Shown here: positions 1-5,459 of the stretch, in pieces
Numbering within the stretch: the first letter of the stretch is position 1
Layout of the letters: each line of letters begins with the position of its first letter
From: Chryseobacterium sp. UBA6632
Lineage (GTDB): Bacteria; Bacteroidota; Bacteroidia; Flavobacteriales; Weeksellaceae
DNA length: 5,668 nucleotides
Direction: 5' to 3'
NCBI GenBank assembly: GCA_002455915.1
Contig: DKLU01000095.1
Span: 1-5,668 of the forward strand
Translations under genes and position numbers: made by a program
Notes under the pieces: generated by a model
What the model was told of the DNA's origin: nothing
The model's input: the letters and a program-made list of their open reading frames with translations, nothing else
Database searches by the model: none

Positions 1-59
1 GCCTGCCCGAAAACGGCTAAGCTGAGAAGCAATAATGAAGTTCCTAATATCTTTTTCAT
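1..59 (-). CDS. N-terminal fragment of an exported protein (signal peptide only), runs off the left edge
   Basis: Reading leftward from an ATG at 57-59, the 19 complete codons encode MKKILGTSLLLLSLAVFGQ, followed by the start of an Ala or similar codon at the edge. This is a textbook short Sec signal peptide: two lysines, a Leu/Ala/Val hydrophobic core, and an FGQ end that is common in flavobacterial exported proteins. The mature protein lies outside the window, so its function cannot be read. The start lies one base after the stop of the M28-like gene (TAA, one A, then ATG), which strongly suggests co-transcription and translational coupling. A second M28-family peptidase is a plausible guess because such genes often occur in tandem, but nothing in these bases shows it. 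Confidence 0.7.
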   Translation of the reverse strand, partial: MKKILGTSLLLLSLAVFGQ

Positions 60-60
60 T

Positions 61-1467
61 TTACCAATTTTTATCAATCATAATAATCATTTGTGTAAGG
101 GCAACCGCTCCCAGAAGGAGCTCTCTTTTATTTACTTTATCAAAAGTATCCTGTTCGGAATGGTGATAATCAAAATATCGTTGGGTATCTACCACCAGTT
201 CTGCCAACGGAATATCCAGTTTTTTCAACGGAGAAATATCCTGAATGGCATCGGTCTGGTCAAAATCATAAACCCCATACGGAAGGAAATAATTTTTCCA
301 TTCAAAAACCTGTCTTCTTCTTTGTGGCGACATATCCAAGGAAAATCCTCTTGGGGAATATCCTCCGGCATCGGTTCCCAAGGCAAAAACGTGTTTTTCT
401 TCTTTCTTTTTTACATAAGCCGCGTAGGTCTCCCTTCCTTGTCCGCCATTTTCACTATTAGCATACAAAACCACTCGTATTGTATGATTATTTTCATAAC
501 CTAACGCTTTTAAGGTTCTTAAAACTTCAATGCATTGGGCAACCCCGGTTCCGTCATCATGTGCGCCTTCAGCAAAATCCCAAGAATCAAGCTGAGCGCC
601 TAAAACAATAACTTTAGAATCTTTTTTACCGCCAATTTCAGCGATGATATTCGGGTTTGTGGTTTCACCTTTGGATTCAGCAGACATATTGATCTTAGCC
701 GTTACTTTTTGCTTTTTTAATAAATTTTCAAGTTCATCGGCTGAACGAACACCAATAGATAATGCCGGAATTTTCACTTTATCATCAGCCTCATAATAGA
801 TCATTTTAGCATGAGGTGTATCATCATTTGCTGTCGTTAATGATCTTATGATTAAAGCTTTTGCACCTGTTTTAGCAATAACAGAAGCTGAAATTAATTT
901 TGATTTTGCCGTACTTAAATAAGAGTCACTCGTATTAATGATTCTCGGATCCATCGGAACATTCACAAAAACAATTTTGTCTTTTAGTTTTCCAATGGAT
1001 AAGGCATTAAGCTCAGCGGTTGAGTTAATAATAACAATTTCTCCGGTAAGATCTTTTCCGCCCGTTCCTTCAGAGTTTCCGAAAGAGAGCATCTTTATAT
1101 TTTTCCAGTCTCCATTGGCGGCTTTTATCTGCAAAGATTCTCGTCCACGTACCCAAACAGGAACTCTGGCTTCCTGTCTCCAAATCATTTCAATGCCAAT
1201 ATCTTTCAGCTTTTTTTCAGCCCATTGCGCCGCTTTTTCATATCCCGGAGTTCCGCTGAAACGTGACCCCACGCCTTTTGTGAGTTCTCCAAGATTATAG
1301 TATGCCGTTCCGTTGGTCGTAATCTCATCTAAGATCCTTTTAAACTCATCATGATAGTTGAATTTTACAACGGTTGTTTTTTTGATAGGATTTTTTTTCT
1401 GAGGTTTTTTTTGAGAAAATAAAATTCCACCCAAAAAGAGTGGAATTATAATGAAGACTTTTTTCAT
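61..1467 (-). CDS. Secreted M28-family (carboxypeptidase Q-like) peptidase homologue, probably catalytically impaired
   Basis: The 468-residue protein opens with a Sec signal peptide (residues 1 to about 19, ending LFSQ), so it should act in the periplasm or outside the cell. A lysine-rich linker (about 19-34) follows, then an N-terminal part with a probable PA-type insert (about 135-245), then an M28 metallopeptidase core (about 270-465). Family landmarks are clear: LDSWD (293-297), HDDGTG (303-308), TDAGG (365-369) and DYHHSEQDT (433-441). Active M28B enzymes cut small peptides using two zinc ions. They normally carry GH at the first ligand site and EE at the catalytic Glu/ligand pair. Here these read GAQLDSWD (Q292 for His) and ANSENGG (S338 for the general-base Glu, with E339 kept). 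The codons are CAG and AGT. I infer a pseudopeptidase or an enzyme of altered chemistry. The gene lies 55 bases after the DUF1015 gene and is coupled to the next exported protein. The family call is firm; the activity is doubtful. Confidence 0.88.
   Translation of the reverse strand: MKKVFIIIPLFLGGILFSQKKPQKKNPIKKTTVVKFNYHDEFKRILDEITTNGTAYYNLGELTKGVGSRFSGTPGYEKAAQWAEKKLKDIGIEMIWRQEARVPVWVRGRESLQIKAANGDWKNIKMLSFGNSEGTGGKDLTGEIVIINSTAELNALSIGKLKDKIVFVNVPMDPRIINTSDSYLSTAKSKLISASVIAKTGAKALIIRSLTTANDDTPHAKMIYYEADDKVKIPALSIGVRSADELENLLKKQKVTAKINMSAESKGETTNPNIIAEIGGKKDSKVIVLGAQLDSWDFAEGAHDDGTGVAQCIEVLRTLKALGYENNHTIRVVLYANSENGGQGRETYAAYVKKKEEKHVFALGTDAGGYSPRGFSLDMSPQRRRQVFEWKNYFLPYGVYDFDQTDAIQDISPLKKLDIPLAELVVDTQRYFDYHHSEQDTFDKVNKRELLLGAVALTQMIIMIDKNW
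1377..1412 (-). repeat. Three poly-A tracts (A7, A8, A8 on the coding strand) within the M28-like gene
   Basis: Homopolymer runs lie at 1377-1383 (7), 1391-1398 (8) and 1405-1412 (8), T on the plus strand and therefore A in the mRNA. They fall in codons about 19-31, directly after the signal peptide, and encode lysine pairs in the linker QKKPQKKNPIKK. The reading frame is intact as given. Runs of this length can slip during replication or transcription. An AT-rich genome using AAA for lysine would also produce them by chance in a Lys-rich linker. Confidence 0.6.
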
Positions 1468-1522
1468 TTTTTATAACCTTTTCTTTTTCCGCTGATAAAA
1501 ATAGCGAAAATAAAGGAATATT

Positions 1523-2767
1523 TTAAGGTTTCATATCGTACATTAACAATGCTGTAACCAATTTAGGCTCAATGAATGTGCATTTTGGAGGCATGCTTAG
1601 TTTTAGATCTGAAATTTTAATCATATCGTTAAAACTTACCGGAAAAACTCCGAATCCTACTTTTCCTTCACCTGCATCTATTTTTTCTTTCAAAAGGTTG
1701 ATTCCTTCAATATTTGAAGTACCTTTTACATAAGAAATTTTGTCTGAACTGTCGGAATCTTCAATTTTCAAAATATTTTTAAAAATATATTTATCCAAAA
1801 GATGATGATCCACATTATCCAAAGACATTTCTGCAGAACGAAGGTCGTGCTTAACGTGAAGCGAGTAGAATTTGCCATCCAGATACATTGAAATGTGAAA
1901 CTTCTGAGACGGATAATAAGGGGTCTGATCTTTTTCGTGAATCAGGAAATACTGTTCCAATTCCTTCAAAAATTCTTCCGTCGACAACCCGTTGATATCA
2001 CTTACAATTCTGTTATAATCATGAATTTTTATCGATTGGTTGGAAACGATGAAACTGTATACAAAGTTGTAAAGTTCGGTTCCGTTATGTCGCTTATTTT
2101 TATCTTTCTGATGTTTGGCATTCAATGCCGTAGAACCAATTCTGTGGTGTCCGTCTGCAATGTAGAAAGAATCGATCTGATCAATAACTTCTTTAAACTG
2201 CTGAAGTTTCAGACGGTTATCAATTCTCCAGATTTTATGTCTGATTCCGATGCTGTCTACATGATTGAAAATAGGAACATTTTTCTCCTCATGGTTCATC
2301 AGCAATTCAATCTTTGAATTGGAAGGGTAGGTAAGCAATACAGGATCTGCCTGAAGGTTTACTTTCTCAAGATAATGCGCCAGCTTTTCCTTTCTTTGAG
2401 GAATGGTGCTTTCGTGTCTCTTGATCTTCCCGTTCCAGAAATCTTCGATGCTTGCTAATCCTAAAAGGCCTCTGAAAACCTGTTTATTCGGGTATATTTG
2501 CTCATAGAGATAGTAAGCAGAACTGTCCTGGACGAGCTTTTTCTCTTCCATTAATTCTTCAAATGTTGAACGGATTTTTCTTAAGTTCCTATCAATATCT
2601 TTAGATTTACTTACAACATAAGGCTTTATCATATTGATGTAAGTATTTTCCACTTGAGCTTTTTCCGCTATCTGCTCTTGGGTAAAATTATCCAAAGGGT
2701 GAGTAGGGAAGGTGCTCTCATGATCTTTATGAGGTCTTATTCCACGAAAAGGTTTAAAAACAGGCAT
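1523..2767 (-). CDS. DUF1015 family protein, possible phosphoserine/serine metabolism enzyme
   Basis: The 414-residue product has no signal peptide and is presumably cytosolic. It matches the DUF1015 family from end to end. The N-terminus has FKPFRGIRP (4-12), the middle has RHEST (117-121) followed by a basic helix, IWRID lies at 179-183, the invariant-looking ADGHHR sits at 204-209, and the C-terminus has MPPKCTFIEPKL (392-403). The length is usual for the family. The DGHHR element resembles the substrate or nucleotide loop of ParB/sulfiredoxin-fold proteins, a group that includes archaeal free-serine kinase SerK; this resemblance is by eye only. The gene starts three bases after the serA stop, so the two are almost certainly co-transcribed and probably translationally coupled. 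Together with serC upstream, this points to serine metabolism, possibly at the phosphoserine/serine step. The family call is firm; the function is a hypothesis. Confidence 0.88.
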   Translation of the reverse strand: MPVFKPFRGIRPHKDHESTFPTHPLDNFTQEQIAEKAQVENTYINMIKPYVVSKSKDIDRNLRKIRSTFEELMEEKKLVQDSSAYYLYEQIYPNKQVFRGLLGLASIEDFWNGKIKRHESTIPQRKEKLAHYLEKVNLQADPVLLTYPSNSKIELLMNHEEKNVPIFNHVDSIGIRHKIWRIDNRLKLQQFKEVIDQIDSFYIADGHHRIGSTALNAKHQKDKNKRHNGTELYNFVYSFIVSNQSIKIHDYNRIVSDINGLSTEEFLKELEQYFLIHEKDQTPYYPSQKFHISMYLDGKFYSLHVKHDLRSAEMSLDNVDHHLLDKYIFKNILKIEDSDSSDKISYVKGTSNIEGINLLKEKIDAGEGKVGFGVFPVSFNDMIKISDLKLSMPPKCTFIEPKLVTALLMYDMKP

Positions 2768-2770
2768 ATT

Positions 2771-3733
2771 TTAGTTTATAGTTTCTTTTAACTTAATAAT
2801 TTGTTCTGCAAGTTCAACTCCAATCTTGTCCTGAGCATCTACTGTATTTCCTCCAATGTGTGGAGAAAGTGACAGCGCAGGGTTCATTAGCAATGGAAGC
2901 TCCGGATTCGGCTCGTTTTCAAAAACATCCAGAGCGGCTCCTGCCACTTTTCCTGACTCAATAAAATCAATCAGAGCAACTTCGTTCATCACACCGCCTC
3001 TTGCAGTATTTACTATGTAGACTCCGTCTTTCATTTTTTCAAACTGAGGCGTGTCTATTACATACTCATTCGTCTGAGGAGTATTAATGCTTATGAAATC
3101 TGCATCTTTCAAAAATGCATCTGTATCGTTGGTAGAAGTGATTTCAAAATTCACCGACTGTCCGTCGAAGAAGCTCAACGTAAGAACTTCTGTTCTGGGT
3201 TTTCTGGTTAAAACTTTCACCTTCATACCCAAAGAAATTCCTATTTTTATTACTTCCTGTCCGATACTTCCAAAGCCAATAACTCCTAAGGTTTTCCCTG
3301 AAAGTTCATAAGCATTGCTGAACGATTTCTTCATGGCATTGAAATGAGTTTCCCCTTCCAAAGGCATTAATCTGTTTGATTCGTGAAGAAATCTTGCTAA
3401 AGAAAAGAAATGTCCGAAAACCAATTCTGCAACCGATTTTGAGGAGGCAGTCGGCGTATTGATCACATATTTTCCTTTTTCAATAGCATGTTCAACATCT
3501 ATATTATCCATTCCGATGCCACCTCTTCCGATAATTTTCAGGTTGGGGCAGGCATCAATCAGGTTTTGCTTTACTTTCGTAGCACTTCTTACCAAAAGAA
3601 CGTCTACATTGTTTTCGTTGATGAAGTTGATTACGTGATCCTGAGCAACTCTGTTGTCCAACACTTCAATTCCCGCATCTCTCAATGCCTGTTCTCCTGC
3701 TTTCGAAATTCCGTCGTTAGCTAAAACTCTCAT
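2771..3733 (-). CDS. serA: D-3-phosphoglycerate dehydrogenase, short form without ACT domain
   Basis: SerA oxidises 3-phosphoglycerate to 3-phosphohydroxypyruvate, the first committed step of serine synthesis in the cytosol. The 320 residues form a D-2-hydroxyacid dehydrogenase. The substrate-side motif VRSATKV (48-54) is typical of phosphoglycerate dehydrogenases. GRGGIGMDNID (69-79) and NTPTASSKSVAEL (92-104) follow. The Rossmann GxGxxG is G153-F-G-S-I-G158, and the catalytic triad is R245 (NTARGG), E274 (FENEP) and H292 (PHIGG). The chain stops after the catalytic core, without the C-terminal ACT domain through which E. coli SerA senses serine. At the end of the second Rossmann strand the usual Asp is replaced by T176, followed by R177 and K178, suggesting NADP preference. 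An extra segment (about 184-200, with SFFDGQSV) interrupts the cofactor domain. The gene lies 125 bases after serC and three before the DUF1015 gene. Another 2-hydroxyacid substrate is possible but unlikely next to serC. Confidence 0.9.
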   Translation of the reverse strand: MRVLANDGISKAGEQALRDAGIEVLDNRVAQDHVINFINENNVDVLLVRSATKVKQNLIDACPNLKIIGRGGIGMDNIDVEHAIEKGKYVINTPTASSKSVAELVFGHFFSLARFLHESNRLMPLEGETHFNAMKKSFSNAYELSGKTLGVIGFGSIGQEVIKIGISLGMKVKVLTRKPRTEVLTLSFFDGQSVNFEITSTNDTDAFLKDADFISINTPQTNEYVIDTPQFEKMKDGVYIVNTARGGVMNEVALIDFIESGKVAGAALDVFENEPNPELPLLMNPALSLSPHIGGNTVDAQDKIGVELAEQIIKLKETIN

Positions 3734-3757
3734 GGTACTTTTATTTAATTTAAATTT

Positions 3758-3835
3758 TTAAAGATTGGGTTATTTTAAAAAATTAAACAGTTGCGCAAAT
3801 TAAGAAATTTTAAAATAACACCCAATAATCTTTAA
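3758..3835. repeat. Large imperfect inverted repeat between serC and serA
   Basis: The left arm 3758-3780 and right arm 3808-3835 can pair over about 23 bases. TTAAAGATT pairs with AATCTTTAA, GGG with CCC, and the inner TTATTTTAAAA with TTTTAAAATAA. There are right-side bulges at 3824-3826 and 3819-3820. The 27-base loop holds the perfect palindrome TTGCGCAA (3791-3798). The element starts 23 bases past the serC stop and fills most of the serC-serA gap. Neither side has a U-run, so it does not look like a standard terminator. It could be an mRNA stem-loop that sets the serC/serA ratio or stabilises the serC message, a regulator site, or a small mobile palindrome. The pairing is seen directly; the role is unknown. 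Confidence 0.6.
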
Positions 3836-3858
3836 GTGTATGAATATTAAATGTTTAA

Positions 3859-4923
3859 TTATTTAAGTGATTTCATTACATCTACCAAAACCTGTACGCT
3901 TTCGATTGGTAACGCATTATACAAGCTGGCTCTGTATCCTCCTAAACTTCTGTGACCGTTCAAACCGCTTATATTAGCTGCTTTCCACGCATTGTCGAAG
4001 GCTTCTTTTTTGCTTTCGTCAGTCAGTTTGAAAGATATATTCATTAACGAACGATCTTCTTCCACACAGAACGTTTCGAATAAAGGATTGCTGTCGATTT
4101 CATCGTATAAAAGTTTTGCTTTTGCTTCGTTTCTGGCTTCGGCAGCTGCAATTCCTCCGTTGTTTTCTAAATGTTGTAAAGTCAATAAAGACGCATAAAC
4201 AGGGAAAACAGGTGGCGTATTGTACATAGATTCTTTAGCAATATGCTGAGAATAATCTAAGATTGAGAACATATTTTCTCTTCCTGTTTTTCCTAAAATT
4301 TCTTTTTTAATAACCACTAAAGTTACTCCTGCAGGTCCCATATTTTTTTGAGCCCCGGCGTAGATTAAATCAAATTTAGAGAAATCTAATTGTCTCGAGA
4401 AAATATCAGAACTCATGTCGCAAACCATTAAAGTATCCACTTGAGGGAAAGACTTCATTTGAGTTCCGTAGATCGTATTATTAGAAGTACAGTGGAAATA
4501 ATCGTATTCTGCACCTACCGTATAATCTTTTGGAATGAAAGAATAATTTTCTTCTTTTGAAGAACCTACAACATCTACCGTTCCTACTTTTTTAGCTTCT
4601 TTAATCGCTCCGGCAGCCCAAGTTCCTGTATCTAGATAAGCCGCTTTTCCGCCAACTTTCATCAAATTGTAAGGAACCATCGCAAACTGCAAGCTAGCAC
4701 CACCTCCTAAATATAAAACTTCGTAATCATCTCCAAGATTCATCAATCTTTTCACAATCGCGCGTGCTTCGTCCATTACGGCTACAAAATCCTTACTTCT
4801 GTGTGAAATTTCAAGAAGAGATAAACCGATTCCGTTAAAATCTAAGATCGCCTCAGCCGATTTTTCGAATACTTCTTGAGGTAAAATACATGGTCCCGCG
4901 CTAAAGTTGTGCTTTTTGCTCAT
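3859..4923 (-). CDS. serC: Phosphoserine aminotransferase
   Basis: SerC is a PLP enzyme of the cytosol that transfers an amino group from glutamate to 3-phosphohydroxypyruvate, giving O-phosphoserine; the family also acts in pyridoxine synthesis in some bacteria. The chosen start gives 354 residues, close to the usual 360, beginning MSKKHNFSAGPCILP, the standard SerC N-terminus. An in-frame ATG at 4954-4956 would add 11 residues (MFLQKIQKNKN) that do not resemble the family, so I reject it. Seen in order: SHRSK (40-44, phosphate-binding His41/Arg42), GGGASLQF (73-80, PLP phosphate loop), W102 stacking on PLP, CDMSSD with D169 for the pyridine nitrogen, AGAQKN with Schiff-base K193, and GHRSLGGYRASLYNA (323-337) near the active site. 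A strong terminator separates it from the ferredoxin gene, so it probably has its own promoter in the 90-base leader. It is followed by serA on the same strand. Confidence 0.96.
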   Translation of the reverse strand: MSKKHNFSAGPCILPQEVFEKSAEAILDFNGIGLSLLEISHRSKDFVAVMDEARAIVKRLMNLGDDYEVLYLGGGASLQFAMVPYNLMKVGGKAAYLDTGTWAAGAIKEAKKVGTVDVVGSSKEENYSFIPKDYTVGAEYDYFHCTSNNTIYGTQMKSFPQVDTLMVCDMSSDIFSRQLDFSKFDLIYAGAQKNMGPAGVTLVVIKKEILGKTGRENMFSILDYSQHIAKESMYNTPPVFPVYASLLTLQHLENNGGIAAAEARNEAKAKLLYDEIDSNPLFETFCVEEDRSLMNISFKLTDESKKEAFDNAWKAANISGLNGHRSLGGYRASLYNALPIESVQVLVDVMKSLK

Positions 4924-4944
4924 ATTTTTATTTTTTTGGATTTT

Positions 4945-4969
4945 CTGTAAAAACATTTTGCCCTTACAG
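4945..4969. promoter_or_regulatory. Short inverted repeat in the serC leader (possible operator or leader hairpin)
   Basis: CTGTAA (4945-4950) and TTACAG (4964-4969) form perfect 6-base arms separated by 13 bases, 21 bases upstream of the chosen serC ATG. The spacing would suit a dimeric regulator site or a small hairpin in the 5' leader. Six-base arms in AT-rich DNA can occur by chance, and I recognise no regulator for this motif. Confidence 0.25.
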
Positions 4970-4991
4970 CTTCATTTTTAGATTCTTATTT

Positions 4992-4999
4992 GAAATTTA
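4992..4999 (-). promoter_or_regulatory. Weak candidate -7 box for serC
   Basis: On the minus strand TAAATTTC matches seven of the eight positions of TAnnTTTG, the Bacteroidota -7 element. A TTTG ending at 5014 lies 14 bases upstream, shorter than the usual spacing of about 19 to the -33 element. A promoter is expected somewhere here because the ferredoxin terminator lies just upstream, but this particular site is tentative. Confidence 0.25.
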
Positions 5000-5014
5000 T
5001 GACTTTTTATATAC

Positions 5015-5044
5015 AAAAAACCGTCTCATAATTGTATGAGACGG
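5015..5044 (-). terminator. Intrinsic terminator of the ferredoxin gene
   Basis: CCGTCTCATA (5021-5030) and TATGAGACGG (5035-5044) form a perfect 10-base stem with a four-base loop. On the minus strand the stem is followed at once by six T residues (5020-5015). It begins five bases after the ferredoxin stop codon. In the plus direction only TTTT follows after a few bases, so leftward termination is the main activity. It insulates serC from ferredoxin transcription. Confidence 0.92.
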
Positions 5045-5049
5045 CAGTT

Positions 5050-5400
5050 TTATTCTCCGTGTAAAAACGCTTTTTTATTTAGCAGCGCTTCATCAGATTC
5101 TACATGGTCTTCATCCGGAACACAGCAGTCTACCGGGCAAACGGCCGCACACTGTGGCTCTTCATGAAAGCCTTTACATTCCGTACATTTATCTGTTACA
5201 ATGAAATAAACATCATCGCTCACCGGCTCCTGTGGTGCATCTGCATCCACGGTAAGGCCTGAAGGCAATGTTACAGTACCTGAAAGTTCGGTACCCTCTG
5301 AAGCTTTCCAATCTACCGCTCCTTCATAAATTGCATTGTTTGGGCATTCCGGTTCACAGGCTCCGCAATTAATGCATTCATCAGTTATTTTAATAGCCAT
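5050..5400 (-). CDS. 2[4Fe-4S] dicluster ferredoxin
   Basis: This is a small, acidic, cytosolic electron carrier of 116 residues. The first cluster motif is C9-x2-C12-x2-C15-x3-C19-P. The second is C72-x2-C75-x8-C84-x3-C88-P, in which the long x8 spacing resembles the Allochromatium/Alvin-type ferredoxins, not the clostridial ones. C92 and C93 are additional; the family usually shows one Cys at CPVDC. The two motifs are separated by an insert of about 40 residues (about 25-65) rich in Asp, Glu and Thr, so the protein is longer than minimal ferredoxins of about 55-80 residues. The start ATG is followed directly by AIKITDECINCGAC, the normal family N-terminus. The gene is divergent from the acyl-CoA reductase gene with a shared promoter region and ends at its own terminator, so it is probably monocistronic. 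Its redox partner cannot be read from the window; the neighbouring reductase is only a candidate. Confidence 0.95.
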   Translation of the reverse strand: MAIKITDECINCGACEPECPNNAIYEGAVDWKASEGTELSGTVTLPSGLTVDADAPQEPVSDDVYFIVTDKCTECKGFHEEPQCAAVCPVDCCVPDEDHVESDEALLNKKAFLHGE

Positions 5401-5413
5401 CGCTAATTTTTTT

Positions 5414-5421
5414 TAAATTTG
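5414..5421 (+). promoter_or_regulatory. Candidate -7 promoter element for the acyl-CoA reductase gene
   Basis: TAAATTTG is an exact match to the Bacteroidota -7 consensus TAnnTTTG, ending 38 bases before the ATG at 5460. No good TTTG -33 box is visible at the expected distance; that position falls on T-rich sequence within the ferredoxin start region. Confidence 0.5.
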
Positions 5422-5423
5422 CA

Positions 5424-5431
5424 CAAAATTA
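5424..5431 (-). promoter_or_regulatory. Candidate -7 promoter element for the ferredoxin gene
   Basis: On the minus strand TAATTTTG matches TAnnTTTG exactly. It lies 23 bases upstream of the ferredoxin ATG, leaving a short leader of about 16-17 bases. The -33 position holds CTTT (5454-5451), a poor match to TTTG. Only two bases separate it from the opposite-strand -7 box at 5414-5421. Confidence 0.5.
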
Positions 5432-5459
5432 CAAAATATTCCCCAATTTAAAAGTAATT

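Noticed and set aside
91..504. Plus-strand open frame of 137 codons inside the M28-like gene
   Set aside because: It lies antisense to a clear coding frame with family motifs, its translation resembles no family, and it has no start context. The same applies to the plus-strand frame at 938-1300.
1484..1510. Imperfect hairpin (CGCT...AGCG with A/T flanks) between the DUF1015 and M28-like genes as a terminator
   Set aside because: The GC part of the stem is only four bases, with bulges, and it is followed by A-rich sequence, not a U-run, on the minus strand. It gives no support for separating the two genes into different transcripts.
1895..2317. Plus-strand open frame of 140 codons opposite the DUF1015 gene
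   Set aside because: It is antisense to conserved DUF1015 motifs, with no family resemblance. The smaller plus-strand frames at 3087-3311, 3488-3724 and 3992-4198 are shadows of serA and serC in the same way.
3846..3859. ATTAAA-TG-TTTAAT palindrome overlapping the serC stop
   Set aside because: Short A/T-only palindromes are frequent by chance in this composition, and it adds nothing to the larger element next to it.
4924..4956. Upstream in-frame ATG giving serC 11 extra residues
   Set aside because: The extra residues MFLQKIQKNKN do not match SerC proteins, which begin right before the NFSAGP motif, and the sequence there looks like an A-rich leader.
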